Part shown: positions 7,539 through 16,475 of the stretch, piece after piece
Numbering within the stretch: the first letter of the stretch is position 1
Layout of the letters: each line of letters starts with the position of its first letter
Source of the DNA: Roseivivax jejudonensis
GTDB lineage: Bacteria > Pseudomonadota > Alphaproteobacteria > Rhodobacterales > Rhodobacteraceae
DNA: 64,000 nt
Direction: 5' to 3'
NCBI RefSeq assembly: GCF_900172265.1
Contig: NZ_FWFK01000002.1
Span: forward strand, 585,106 to 649,105
Translations under genes and position numbers: made by a program
Notes under the pieces: model-generated
What the model saw: the letters and a program-made list of their open reading frames with translations, nothing else
What the model was told of the DNA's origin: nothing
The model's database searches: none

Positions 7539-8737
7539 TGATCGTCCTCCACGCCGGCGGTGGCCGCCGCCGCGGCGGCACCGGCGTCGGCCTCGCCGGC
7601 GCTCGTCGCCGCGTCACCCTCTTCGGGCTGGGCACGCACCACCTCGCCGTCGCGAACGAAGCCCTGTCCCACGGTGATGATCTCCGCGCTTTCGGGCAGG
7701 CCACGCACCCAGACGCCGCCGATTTCGGCCCGGGCGACGCTGATCGGATGAAAGCGCACGCGCCCGTCCTCGACGGTTTTCACGCCGATTTCGCCTTCGG
7801 GATCGAGAGACACGATGGACGCCGGGACGAAATGCGCGGTGACGTCGCCCGTGGGGATCGTGACCTCGGCCGACACGCCGGCCGGGATCGCACCGTCCTC
7901 GTTTTCGACCTCGATCTCGGCCAGGAATGTGCGGGTCTCGGACGCCGCTGCGCTGCCGACGAAGGTGACCTCGCCCGCGCGCTCCTGCCCCGTGATGAAC
8001 CGGACCTGCGCGCTCTGTCCGACCTCGATCCGGTTCAGCGCCTGCTGCGGAACCTGGATCGCTACGGTCAGCGGCCGGGTGTCGACCACGCGCGCCACCA
8101 CGTCGCCCGCCGCGACGTATTCGCCCGTGTCGATGTCGAGACGCTCCACCCGGCCCGCGAAGGGCGCGGCGATCGTCAGGTCCTCGAGCGCTCTTTCGGC
8201 CGCGGTGACGCCCGACTCCGCCGCCGCGAGCGTGGCGCGCGCCTCGGCGACGCGATCCACCGTCGCGACCCCGCGCTCGAGCAACGATTGCGCGTTGTCG
8301 AACTCGCGTTGCGCGCGCGTGCGCTCTTCTTCGGCCTGCCGCAACGCCGCTTCGGCTTCGGTCGAGGACAGCCGCGCCAGCGTCGCGCCCTCCTCCACTT
8401 CGTCGCCTTTCGCCACCGGCAACTCGATGACGTTGCCGGACGCCTCGGCGCGGACCTCGGTATCGCGATCCGGAAGTGCCTGACCCTCGGCGCCGAAGGT
8501 CAGAGTGACCGGCTCGGCCTCGGACGCTCGGACGCGCACCGCCGGCGGTTGGGGTTCCGGCGCCTCGGCCTGCTCGGGCTGGCCTGCGTCCCCCTGCGGC
8601 AGCACGAACCCGCTGCCCATCCACAGGACGATCGCGACAAGCAACGCCATCGCCACCCAGATCGAGCGCGACGCGCCGCGATCGGTCTCGAACTCGAGAG
8701 GCTCGGATCGCCGCGATTGCGGTTCGGACTCGGTCAT
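7535..8737 (-). CDS. RND efflux periplasmic adaptor (membrane fusion protein)
   Basis: This 400-residue adaptor starts at ATG 8737 after GGAGA. An N-terminal membrane anchor lies at residues about 26-48. A lipoyl/barrel-sandwich half (EVRAEASGNVIELPVAKGDEV) is followed by an alpha-hairpin (about 120-180, Glu/Ala/Arg-rich), the second barrel half (LTIAAPFAGRVERLDIDTG), a beta-barrel, and an Ala-rich tail likely to be disordered. It bridges the pump to an outer-membrane channel. It is the first gene of a two-gene operon with the transporter, whose start it overlaps (ATGA). The substrate is unknown. Confidence 0.92.
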   Translation of the reverse strand: MTESEPQSRRSEPLEFETDRGASRSIWVAMALLVAIVLWMGSGFVLPQGDAGQPEQAEAPEPQPPAVRVRASEAEPVTLTFGAEGQALPDRDTEVRAEASGNVIELPVAKGDEVEEGATLARLSSTEAEAALRQAEEERTRAQREFDNAQSLLERGVATVDRVAEARATLAAAESGVTAAERALEDLTIAAPFAGRVERLDIDTGEYVAAGDVVARVVDTRPLTVAIQVPQQALNRIEVGQSAQVRFITGQERAGEVTFVGSAAASETRTFLAEIEVENEDGAIPAGVSAEVTIPTGDVTAHFVPASIVSLDPEGEIGVKTVEDGRVRFHPISVARAEIGGVWVRGLPESAEIITVGQGFVRDGEVVRAQPEEGDAATSAGEADAGAAAAAATAGVEDDQ

Positions 8738-9147
8738 GAGGCTCGGTCTCCGTTCATCTCATTCGGGCTGACACGCAGCGGGGCGCGGTCTCCGTCGCCG
8801 GACCTGGGCGCGCCCGGCATTTTGCCGCCCGGCATGTGGCATCGACGACGATCCGGCACATCAGACGCCGGGTGCTGTCGTCTGGAAAAGGTCGCCCGTC
8901 GGCACAGGTTTCGCTGCCATCTGCATAAGCTGCCCTGCGTGGCGCGTCCACGTCCTCCATCTGGCCGGGGCCACGGTCAGGGTGACGTTCCTTTCACGAT
9001 CGGCAGTGTAGCCGTGATCCGTGACATGACGATCCCGGATCGCACGACGGACGAATTCGCGAGCACCGACCGCCGACGAAGGCCGCGATACGCCGCTCCG
9101 CCCAACGCCGCTGCCTGCATCGCGCCGACGCGCTGCCTTGGCCAGCC
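8738..9147. other. Gene-free stretch upstream of the RND operon
   Basis: About 410 bp lie between the adaptor start and the end of the DUF2783 gene. The short frames here have no family and no ribosome binding site. The RND promoter must lie in the part near 8738-8800. I saw no convincing operator palindrome. Confidence 0.5.
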
Positions 9148-9342
9148 TCAGCGCACGACGCGCGCCGCCTCCAGCGCCTCGGTCAATGCCGAACGGTCGC
9201 CAACGTGATTGGCAAGGATCAGGATCAGCCGCGCGTTGAAGGCCGCGCTTTCGTCGTCCGTCAGCCCGTCATGCGCTGCGATCAGCTCTGCGTAGAACCC
9301 GTCGGGGTCGTCGATGTTCGGATCGGTCACCAGTCGCGACAT
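9148..9342 (-). CDS. DUF2783 small protein
   Basis: This 64-residue protein has the whole-length pattern of DUF2783: NIDDPDGFYAELIAAHDGL, then LNARLILxLANHVGD (here FNARLILILANHVGD), then a short helix. Family members are regularly encoded next to FAD-dependent aromatic hydroxylases; the function is unknown. It starts 4 bp after the hydroxylase stop codon and is the last gene of the homogentisate operon. It may be a small accessory subunit of the hydroxylase, which is inference from co-occurrence. Confidence 0.85.
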   Translation of the reverse strand: MSRLVTDPNIDDPDGFYAELIAAHDGLTDDESAAFNARLILILANHVGDRSALTEALEAARVVR

Positions 9343-9346
9343 GTGC

Positions 9347-10972
9347 CTATCTCCGCCCGCAGGCCCGATCGAGCGCGGCGCTCACCGCCTCGGGGTCGAA
9401 TGTCGCCCAGCGCCCCACAATGTGCTGGTCCGGCCGAACGAGGTAGACGGCGCTGTTTGCCTCTCCGAGATAGCGGGCCGCCAGCGCACCCGACGGGTCG
9501 TCGCCCGCCGACAGCGCGAGCCGCCGCGCCGTGACGCCGCCGCTCGTCACTTCCCCGGGCGCGTCGGCGTCGAGCGTCAGAAGCGTGAAGCCCGCCGCCA
9601 GCCGCGACAGCAGGTACCCGGCGCCGAGCGGTGCGTCCGGACATGGCGCGCCGGGCCGCGTGCGCGCGGGCCCGCCCGGCAGCGCATCCTCCGAGAACAG
9701 CGGCAGCCCGTCATAGACGCAGGGCACCGACAGCCGCCCCGAATTGACCATCGGCCGCGCGAAGGGATGGCGCCCGGCGAGGTCGAGCACGGCATTCCGG
9801 AAGGTGTGGCTGACCGCGGATTTCGGCGTGATGAAATCGGTGGCGCGGGTCGAGTTCAGGATGTTCTCGTCGGCGCCGTGGCGTCGCTCGTCGCAGTAGC
9901 TGTCGAGAAGGGTCTCGGGCGCCAGCCCCTCGAGCACGAGCGCCAGCTTCCAGCCGAGGTTGTCGACATCCTGGATGCCCGAGTTCGCTCCGCGCGCCCC
10001 GAACGGCGAGACCTGGTGCGCGGAGTCCCCGGCAAAGATCACGCGCCCGTGCCGAAACTTCGTCATGCGCCGGCACTGAAAGGTATAGATCGAGGTCCAC
10101 ACGATCTCGTATCCGACCTCCGGCCCGAGCATCGCATCGAGCCGGGCGCGGACGTTCTCCTCCTTCAATTCCTTCGCCCGGTCGATATCCCACCCGATCT
10201 GGAAATCGACGCGCCAGACCCCGTCCGGCTGCTTGTGGAGCAGGCACGACGCGCCGGCCGACTTGAACGGCGGCTCGAACCAGAACCACCTCTCGGTGGG
10301 AAACTCTGCGTTCATGCGGATATCGGCGATCAGGAAATTGTCCTGAAACACGCGCCCTTCGAACTCGAGACCCATCATCTTGCGCAGGGGCGAGGACGCC
10401 CCGTCGCAGCCGATCAGCCAGTCCGCGTCGATCCGGTAGGGGCCGTCGGGCGTGTCGATCTCGAGCCGCACGCGCTCGTCCGACACCTCGACCGCCGTGA
10501 CCCTGTTCTTTCCGCGGATCTCGATCGGCGCGCCCTCGGACTGCGCCCGGCGCAGGCGCTCCACGAGAAAACGCTCCACGTAGGGCTGCTGAAGGTTGAT
10601 GAAGGCCGGGAACGCGTGGCCCTCTTCCGGCAGCAGGTTGAACTCGAAGACCTTGCGCTCCTCGTGGAACACCTTGCCGAGGTTCCAGACCACACCCTTG
10701 TCGAGCATCGCTCCGGCGACGCCCCAGCGGTCGCAGATCTCGAGCGTTCGCTTGGCGAAACAGATCGCGCGGCTGCCCTGCCCGACCCCCTCGTGGTCAT
10801 CGAGCAGAAGAACAGGCACGCCGCGCAGACCGAGGTCCAGTGCGGTGGCCAGGCCGATCGGCCCGCCGCCCAGCACCACCACGGCGTGCCGCACCGGCGC
10901 GTCCGCGTCCTGGTCGGCGCTTCGCGCATACGGATAAAGCCTGAAAGCCAGATCGTAGCAGTCGTCGAGCAT
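9347..10972 (-). CDS. FAD-dependent aromatic hydroxylase (MhpA/PHBH-like)
   Basis: This 541-residue flavoprotein monooxygenase has the GxGxxG FAD motif in VVVLGGGPIGLATALDL (about residues 31-47), the DG motif GCDGASSPLR, and the GD motif FAGDSAHQVSPFGARG. A C-terminal thioredoxin-like part ends in the hydroxylase tail. Such enzymes use NAD(P)H and oxygen to hydroxylate a phenolic ring. In an hmgA operon it may supply or modify homogentisate-type substrates (for example a 3-hydroxyphenylacetate-like compound), but the substrate is inferred. I start at ATG 10972 (MLDDCYDLAF), which follows GGGGAGGAGG at good spacing; the longer frame to 11023 adds an Arg-rich extension. Confidence 0.85.
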   Translation of the reverse strand: MLDDCYDLAFRLYPYARSADQDADAPVRHAVVVLGGGPIGLATALDLGLRGVPVLLLDDHEGVGQGSRAICFAKRTLEICDRWGVAGAMLDKGVVWNLGKVFHEERKVFEFNLLPEEGHAFPAFINLQQPYVERFLVERLRRAQSEGAPIEIRGKNRVTAVEVSDERVRLEIDTPDGPYRIDADWLIGCDGASSPLRKMMGLEFEGRVFQDNFLIADIRMNAEFPTERWFWFEPPFKSAGASCLLHKQPDGVWRVDFQIGWDIDRAKELKEENVRARLDAMLGPEVGYEIVWTSIYTFQCRRMTKFRHGRVIFAGDSAHQVSPFGARGANSGIQDVDNLGWKLALVLEGLAPETLLDSYCDERRHGADENILNSTRATDFITPKSAVSHTFRNAVLDLAGRHPFARPMVNSGRLSVPCVYDGLPLFSEDALPGGPARTRPGAPCPDAPLGAGYLLSRLAAGFTLLTLDADAPGEVTSGGVTARRLALSAGDDPSGALAARYLGEANSAVYLVRPDQHIVGRWATFDPEAVSAALDRACGRR

Positions 10973-11050
10973 GTCGGTCCTCCTCCCCTCGGCCGGCCGC
11001 CGGCGCCCTCCGCGCGCCGCCATGCCCGACCCCGGTCCCGCTCGGCCGCG

Positions 11051-12001
11051 TCAGTCCTGCAGCGCGGTCCAGAGCTCCTTGTCGCGCGCGGCCGTCCAGA
11101 TACGCGGCGTGTCGATCCCCCGCGCCTCGTCATAGGCGCGGGCGACGTTGAACGGCAGGCAATGCTCGTAGATCGCGTAGTCCGAGAACTTCGGATCGCA
11201 CTCGGCGCGCACTGCGTCCCACGCATCCCTGAGCGTGCCGCCGCGGGCGACGACGCGCGCCGCCGGACGGTAGGTGCTCTCGACGAAATCGGCCGTGCTG
11301 GCGATGGCCTCCGCCACCATGTCCGCCCCTACCAGCGCGTCCCCGCGCCCCGGCGCGATGGCCTGCGGCGCGTAGGCCGCGATCTCGGCCAGGGTGACCG
11401 GCCAATCGCCGAAATGACCGTCCCCGCAATAGCAGGCCGAGCGGTATTCGACGATGTCGCCGGTAAACATCACCTCCTCGTCGGGGACCCAGATCACCGC
11501 GTCGCCGGCCGTGTGGGCGCGGCCCAGATGCATGATGTCGACCCGCCGCCGCCCGAGATAGACCGACACCCGGTCGCTGAAGGTCATGGTCGGCCAGGTC
11601 AGCCCAGGGATCTCGTCATGCCCCTGGAACAGCCGCGGGAAGCGGTCGAACTCGCTGTCCCAGTCTTCCTGCCCGCGCTCGGCGACCATCGCGCGCGCGG
11701 TGTCGGACATGATCACCTGCGGTGCGCCGTAGGCCGACGCGCCCAGAACGCGCACCGCATGGTAGTGCGTCATCACCAGGTGGCTGATCGGCTTGTCGGT
11801 GACGCTGCGCACGCAGTCGATGACCTTCCGCGCAAGGCGCGGGGTCGCCTGCGCCTCGACGATCATCACGCTGTCGTCGCCGATGATCACGCCGGTATTG
11901 GGATCGCCCTCCGCGGTAAAGGCGTAGAGCCCCTCTCCGACCTGCGTGAAGCTCACGGTCTTCTCGCTCATGTCTCCGGCGGATGCGAATGCCTTGGCCA
12001 T
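11051..12001 (-). CDS. Metallo-beta-lactamase-fold hydrolase
   Basis: This 316-residue MBL-fold protein has an N-terminal strand region (VGEGLYAFTAEGDPNTGVIIGDDS) and the first metal motif as THYHAVRVLGA. Further ligand-like residues appear in HLGRAHTAGDAVIW and the GD in VMFTGDIVEY. In canonical members the first motif is HxHxDH; here the Asp-His pair is Val-Arg, so only a partial metal site would form. Start ATG 12001 follows AGGAGA. It sits between fumarylacetoacetase and the hydroxylase in the same operon, so a hydrolytic side step in aromatic catabolism is likely, but the reaction is unknown. Confidence 0.82.
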   Translation of the reverse strand: MAKAFASAGDMSEKTVSFTQVGEGLYAFTAEGDPNTGVIIGDDSVMIVEAQATPRLARKVIDCVRSVTDKPISHLVMTHYHAVRVLGASAYGAPQVIMSDTARAMVAERGQEDWDSEFDRFPRLFQGHDEIPGLTWPTMTFSDRVSVYLGRRRVDIMHLGRAHTAGDAVIWVPDEEVMFTGDIVEYRSACYCGDGHFGDWPVTLAEIAAYAPQAIAPGRGDALVGADMVAEAIASTADFVESTYRPAARVVARGGTLRDAWDAVRAECDPKFSDYAIYEHCLPFNVARAYDEARGIDTPRIWTAARDKELWTALQD

Positions 12002-12011
12002 GTCGTCTCTC

Positions 12012-13277
12012 CTAGTCCTTCGCCCAATCGGGCAGTTCCCGCGCGGGCCGCACCGTCCCGGTGCACGATCCGAACCCGATGCGGTAGCCGTCGCCCTCCG
12101 CCGCGCCGCGCAGGATCAGTGTGTCGCCATCCTCGAGAAAGCGACGCGTCTCCCCGGCCTCGAGCGTGACCGGAGACGCGCCGCCCCAGCTCAGCTCGAG
12201 CAGCGACCCCCGCGCATCGGGTTCGGGCCCCGAGATCGTCCCGGAGCCGATGAGATCGCCCACCCGCATCGGACAGCCCGACGTGGTGTGGTGCGCCAGC
12301 TGCTGCGCGGACGAATAGTACATCTCCCGGTAGTTCGTGCGCGCGATCACCGTCTCGCGGCCGCCGGCCGGCGCGAGCGCGACCTCCAGCGCGATGTCGT
12401 AAAGCATCGGCCCAGGCTCGTGCAGGTACGCCAGCAGCGCGCGCGCGCGCTCCGGCGTGGCGACCCGGAACGGCTCGAGCGCCGCCTTCGGCACGATCCA
12501 CGGACCGATCGACGTCGCGGTCGCCTTCGACTGGAACGGCCCCAGCGGCTGGTATTCCCAGGCCTGGATGTCGCGTGCGGACCAGTCGTTCAGAAGCACG
12601 TAGCCGAAGATCATCTCGTCGGCCTCGGCGACGCTGACCATCCCGTCCGAGGGCTGCCCGACGATCGCGCCGAGTTCCAGCTCGAAGTCGAAGCGCGCGC
12701 TCGGCGCGAACCGCGGCAGGTCGGCGTCCGCGTCCTTCACCTGCCCGCGGGGGCGCGTGACGTCCGTTCCCGAGACGACGACGGACGAGGCGCGCCCGTT
12801 GTAGCCGATCGGGATCGACAGCCAGTTCGCCGGAAGAGCGTTCTCGGGGCCGCGGAACATCGTGCCGACATTGGTGGCGTGATGACGGCCGGCGTAGAAA
12901 TCGGTGAACTCCGACACGCGCACGGGCATCGCCATCGCCACGTCGGCCTGCGCCACCAGATACGCCGCCAGGATATCCGCATCCTCGGAGCCCTCGGCCA
13001 GCATCTCGGTCAGCGCGGCGCGCAGCCGCGCCCAGGTTCCGGGCCCCCGCGCGATGAACGCGGTCCAGTCGCCCTCCCCGAGGATCGCGCCGGCGCCCGG
13101 GGCGATCTCGATCCGACCGTCCGCCTCGAGCCGTGTCACGTCGAGGATGCTGTCCCCGATCGCGACCCCGCAATGCGCGCCGCCCCCGGCGGCGAAGGCG
13201 CCCAAGGGCAGGTTGTTGAGCGGAAAATCCGCCCCGGGCGCGTTCGCGCTCTCCACCCAGCTACGCTCGAGGCCCAT
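12012..13277 (-). CDS. fahA: Fumarylacetoacetase
   Basis: This 421-residue enzyme hydrolyses fumarylacetoacetate to fumarate and acetoacetate, the last step of the homogentisate pathway. An N-terminal SH3-like domain (FPLNNLPLGAF) is followed by the FAH catalytic fold. Metal ligands are recognisable: Asp in FTDFYAGRHHATNVG, two Glu in LELGAIVG and Asp in NDWSARDIQAWE. Start ATG 13277 (MGLERSWVES) follows GGGAGGA; the frame is open further upstream without signal. It lies 10 bp from the MBL gene and 165 bp from hmgA. No maleylacetoacetate isomerase is encoded in the cluster. Confidence 0.94.
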   Translation of the reverse strand: MGLERSWVESANAPGADFPLNNLPLGAFAAGGGAHCGVAIGDSILDVTRLEADGRIEIAPGAGAILGEGDWTAFIARGPGTWARLRAALTEMLAEGSEDADILAAYLVAQADVAMAMPVRVSEFTDFYAGRHHATNVGTMFRGPENALPANWLSIPIGYNGRASSVVVSGTDVTRPRGQVKDADADLPRFAPSARFDFELELGAIVGQPSDGMVSVAEADEMIFGYVLLNDWSARDIQAWEYQPLGPFQSKATATSIGPWIVPKAALEPFRVATPERARALLAYLHEPGPMLYDIALEVALAPAGGRETVIARTNYREMYYSSAQQLAHHTTSGCPMRVGDLIGSGTISGPEPDARGSLLELSWGGASPVTLEAGETRRFLEDGDTLILRGAAEGDGYRIGFGSCTGTVRPARELPDWAKD

Positions 13278-13319
13278 CGGTCCTCCCGCCGGCGCGCGCA
13301 CTCATCCGCCGCCCCGTGC

Positions 13320-13378
13320 TTCTTCTTGGCCCAAATACTCCGGGGGAGGCGCCGCAGGCGCCGGGGGCGGAGCCCCCA
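13320..13378 (+). repeat. Dispersed intergenic repeat with two hairpins (copy 1)
   Basis: The copy begins TTCTTCTTGGCCCAAATACT and continues through two small perfect hairpins, GGCGCC-GCA-GGCGCC and GGGGGC-GGA-GCCCCC. The same TTCTTCTTGGC(C)AAA-ATACTC core occurs at 24807-24830 (inverted) and 48580-48600. All three copies sit just downstream of a gene or between genes. It may be a REP-like element or a transcript-end structure. Confidence 0.65.
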
Positions 13379-13442
13379 TCAAGGCCGACCGCCGCGGAGC
13401 CGCCTCCACGGCGGGTCACGCCCGAACCCCGTCCCGGACCGG

Positions 13443-14804
13443 TCATTTCACCCCCGGCGTGCCGTCGAACTTCTTCTCGATCCCGTCCCAGCAATCGACG
13501 TAGTCGTCCTGCAGTGGCGCCTCCGTCCCCGCGAAGGCGGTCAGGTGCTGGGGAAACCGCGTCTCGAACATGAACGACATGGTGTCGTCGAGCTTGGCGG
13601 GGGCGAGATCTGCGTTCGATGCGCCCTCGAACGCCTCGCGGTCCGGGCCGTGCGGCAGCATCATGTTGTGCAGCGACAGGCCACCCGGAACAAAGCCCTG
13701 CGGCTTGGCGTCGTACTGGCCGTAGATGTTGCCCATCAGCTCGGACATGACGTTCTTGTGGTACCACGGCGGGCGGAAGGTGTCCTCGGCCACCATCCAG
13801 CGCTCGCGGAACAGCACGAAGTCGATATTCGCGGTTCCGTCGACGCCCGACGGCGCGGTCAGCACCGTGAAGATCGACGGGTCCGGGTGATCGAACAGGA
13901 CCGCGCCCACCGGGCAGTAGGTCGCGAGGTCGTACTTGACCGGCGCGTAGTTGCCGTGCCACGCCACGACGTCGAGCGGGCTGTGCCCGATCTCGCAGGC
14001 GTGGAACTGCCCGCACCACTTGATCGTCAGCGTCGATGGCGTTTCGCGGTCCTCGAAAGCGGCGACCGGCGACTTGAAGTCTCGCCGGTTCGCCATGCAG
14101 TTGGCGCCGATCGGACCGCGGTTCGGCAATTCGAATTTCTGGCCGTAGTTCTCGCAGACAAAGCCACGACACGGCCCCTCCAGCACCTCGACCCGGTAGA
14201 CCAGTCCGCGCGGCAGGATCGCGATCTCCCGCGGCGCGAGGTCGATGACGCCGAGCTCGGTCGAGAAGCGCAGCCGCCCCGCCTGCGGCACGACCAGAAG
14301 CTCGCTGTCGGCCGAGTAGAAATACGCGTCGCGCATGCTCTCGGTCACGAGATAGACATGGCTCGCCATGCCGGTCTGCGTGTTGACGTCGCCGGCCGTG
14401 GTCATCGTGCGCATCCCTGTCAGCCAGGTCAGCGGCTCGTCCGTCAGGGGCACCGGATCCCAGCGGTACTGCCCGAGCGAGGTCACGCCCTCGGGGATGT
14501 GCGGCGCGGTCTTCCAGTACGGCAGGTCGATCGGCCGGTAGCGGCCGGAATGCTTCACCGAGGGCCGGATGCGGTAACACCACGTGCGCTCGTTGCGATG
14601 CTGCGGCGCGGTGAATGCCGTGCCCGAGAGCTGTTCGCCGTAGAGCCCGTAATTGCACTTCTGCGGGCTGTTCATGCCCTGCGGCAACGCGCCCGGCAGC
14701 GCCTCGGTCTCGAAGTCGTTTCCGAAGCCGGGCATGTAGCCTTCGGTCGTGCCCTCCTGCGTGGCGGCGCGGCGCATGCCGTTCGGAAGTTCCTGCGTCG
14801 TCAT
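13443..14804 (-). CDS. hmgA: Homogentisate 1,2-dioxygenase
   Basis: This 453-residue non-heme iron dioxygenase opens homogentisate to 4-maleylacetoacetate. Family hallmarks run from the N-terminus ([20 protein letters not shown]) to the C-terminal cupin with the iron-site region ([18 protein letters not shown], then [12 protein letters not shown]). Length matches the family. Start ATG 14804 ([10 protein letters not shown]) follows GGGAGGGGAGG; the frame open to 14894 has no signal. It is the promoter-proximal gene of hmgA-fahA-MBL-hydroxylase-DUF2783. A TTGCA palindrome lies 60 bp upstream. Confidence 0.96.
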   Translation of the reverse strand: MTTQELPNGMRRAATQEGTTEGYMPGFGNDFETEALPGALPQGMNSPQKCNYGLYGEQLSGTAFTAPQHRNERTWCYRIRPSVKHSGRYRPIDLPYWKTAPHIPEGVTSLGQYRWDPVPLTDEPLTWLTGMRTMTTAGDVNTQTGMASHVYLVTESMRDAYFYSADSELLVVPQAGRLRFSTELGVIDLAPREIAILPRGLVYRVEVLEGPCRGFVCENYGQKFELPNRGPIGANCMANRRDFKSPVAAFEDRETPSTLTIKWCGQFHACEIGHSPLDVVAWHGNYAPVKYDLATYCPVGAVLFDHPDPSIFTVLTAPSGVDGTANIDFVLFRERWMVAEDTFRPPWYHKNVMSELMGNIYGQYDAKPQGFVPGGLSLHNMMLPHGPDREAFEGASNADLAPAKLDDTMSFMFETRFPQHLTAFAGTEAPLQDDYVDCWDGIEKKFDGTPGVK

Positions 14805-14863
14805 CGGCGGCCTCCCCTCCCGCGGCCGATCGGCCGCGCTCCGATTCGAGGCTCCATTGTTCG

Positions 14864-14875
14864 TTGCATTTGCAA
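14864..14875. promoter_or_regulatory. TTGCA-N2-TGCAA palindrome upstream of hmgA
   Basis: TTGCATTTGCAA is a perfect inverted repeat centred about 65 bp before the hmgA start, in a short AT-rich patch. Position and symmetry suggest an operator for a MarR-, TetR- or IclR-type regulator of homogentisate genes. No such regulator is adjacent. Confidence 0.45.
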
Positions 14876-14913
14876 TGAGGTCAACGCAGCTCATCGCTCG
14901 TTGGCAGGGCCGC

Positions 14914-14942
14914 GCAGACCCGTCGGGCGCCGACGGGTCTGC
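14914..14942 (-). terminator. Hairpin after the CUT2 importer operon
   Basis: GCAGACCCGTCGG and CCGACGGGTCTGC form a perfect 13-bp stem with a 3-base loop, 28 bp beyond the stop of the ABC ATPase gene (minus strand). There is no strong T-run, so it may be a weak intrinsic terminator or a transcript-stabilising hairpin. Confidence 0.65.
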
Positions 14943-14969
14943 AAGACTTGATCGGTTTCTGGATGCGGT

Positions 14970-16475
14970 TCAGGCCGCCGGTTTCTCGGACAGGCCTGAA
15001 ATCGCCTGCACCAGCGCGTCTTCCGTCACCTCCTCGGACGAGAAGGTCCGGGTGATCCGGCCCGAGAACATCGCCACGATCCGGTCGCTCACGTGAAGCA
15101 CCTCGGGCATCTCCGAACTGATGACGATCACCGCGTAGCCGTCCGCCGCCAGGCCGCGGATCAGGTTGTGGATCTCCGCTTTCGAACCGACGTCGATGCC
15201 GCGGGTCGGCTCATCGACGATCAGCACTTTCGGCTTCATCGCCAGCCACTTGCCGATCACGATCTTCTGCTGGTTCCCGCCCGACAGATTGCCGACGGTC
15301 TGTCGCCAGCTCGGCGTGCGGATGTCGAGGCTCTCGTGATAGCGCGCGAAGATGTCGGTCTCCGCGCCCTCGGCAGTCAGCATGCCCGACGCGAGATCGG
15401 AGACCTGCGGCAGGGTCATGTTGTCCCGGCAGTTCATCCCGAGCACGAGCCCCTGTCCCTTGCGATCCTCCGGCACGAGGCTGATCCCGTGCGCGATCGC
15501 GTCGGCCGGCGAGCCGAGTCGCACCTCGGATCCGTCGAGGAGGATGCGGCCCTTCGAGGGTTCGCGCAGCCCGAAGAGGGTTTCCGCGATCTCCGTCCGT
15601 CCGGCGCCCACGAGCCCGTAGAAGCCAACGACCTCGCCCCGCCGCACGGCAAAGCTGATATCCTCGTAGAGCCGCCCGCAGGACAGGCCCTGAACCTCCA
15701 GCGCGACGTCGCCCAGTTGATGGTGCGAGGTGTTCCGCGACAGGTCGAGCGCGCGACCGATCATGAGCTGCGTGACCTCGTCCTCGTCGGTTTCGGCGGT
15801 GTCGAGCGTGCCGCGATACTGACCGTCGCGCAGGACGCTGATGCGATCGGTGATGCGGAAGATCTCCTCCATGCGGTGCGAGATGTAGATGATGCCGACG
15901 CCCTGCGCCTTGAGATCCGCGATCACGTCGAACAGGACGACCTTCTCGGCGTCGGTCAGCGACGCCGTCGGCTCGTCGAAGATCACCGCGACGGGATCGA
16001 CCGTCAGGGCCCGCGCGATCTCCACCATTTGCTGGTTGGCGATCGACAGATCGCCGACCTTGGTGCCGGGGCCGAAGCTCACGCGCAGCTTGTCGAGGAT
16101 CCGCTGCGTGTCGGCGTGGAGCCTCGCGCGGTCGACACGGCCGAAGCCGCGCGTCGGCAGGGCACCGAGATAGATGTTCTCGGCCACCGACAGTTCGGTC
16201 GCGAGGCTCAGCTCCTGATGGATGAACATGATCCCGAGCGCCTTGGCATCCTGCGGGGTCTGCATCACCACGGGCCGCTCGCCGACATGGATCGTCCCCT
16301 CGTTCGGCTGGTGGATGCCGCCCAGAACCTTCATCAGCGTCGACTTCCCGGCGCCGTTCTCCCCCATGAGGGCGTGCACCTCACCGGGCCGGACGTCGAA
16401 GCTGACGCCGTCGAGCGCGCGCACGCCCGGAAAGGTCTTCACGATGTTCTCGAGGCGAAGCGCGGCGGCGGTCAT
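14970..16475 (-). CDS. CUT2 sugar ABC importer, ATP-binding protein
   Basis: This 501-residue tandem ATPase is of the RbsA/XylG/MglA type. The first domain has Walker A GENGAGKST, signature-like LSIANQQMVEIARAL and Walker B VAVIFDEPTAS. The second has the degenerate Walker A GLVGAGRTE normal for this family, the signature NLSGGNQQK and VLIVDEPTRGIDVG. It powers uptake by the two permeases before it. Start ATG 16475 overlaps the permease stop (ATGA). It is the last gene of the minus-strand operon SBP-SDR-permease-permease-ATPase and is followed by a hairpin. Confidence 0.94.
   Translation of the reverse strand: MTAAALRLENIVKTFPGVRALDGVSFDVRPGEVHALMGENGAGKSTLMKVLGGIHQPNEGTIHVGERPVVMQTPQDAKALGIMFIHQELSLATELSVAENIYLGALPTRGFGRVDRARLHADTQRILDKLRVSFGPGTKVGDLSIANQQMVEIARALTVDPVAVIFDEPTASLTDAEKVVLFDVIADLKAQGVGIIYISHRMEEIFRITDRISVLRDGQYRGTLDTAETDEDEVTQLMIGRALDLSRNTSHHQLGDVALEVQGLSCGRLYEDISFAVRRGEVVGFYGLVGAGRTEIAETLFGLREPSKGRILLDGSEVRLGSPADAIAHGISLVPEDRKGQGLVLGMNCRDNMTLPQVSDLASGMLTAEGAETDIFARYHESLDIRTPSWRQTVGNLSGGNQQKIVIGKWLAMKPKVLIVDEPTRGIDVGSKAEIHNLIRGLAADGYAVIVISSEMPEVLHVSDRIVAMFSGRITRTFSSEEVTEDALVQAISGLSEKPAA

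Noticed and set aside
5028..7541. Very long plus-strand frame opposite the RND transporter
   Set aside because: It is antisense to a full-length family member; its Arg/His/Asp-rich composition is the usual artefact of GC-rich codon use.
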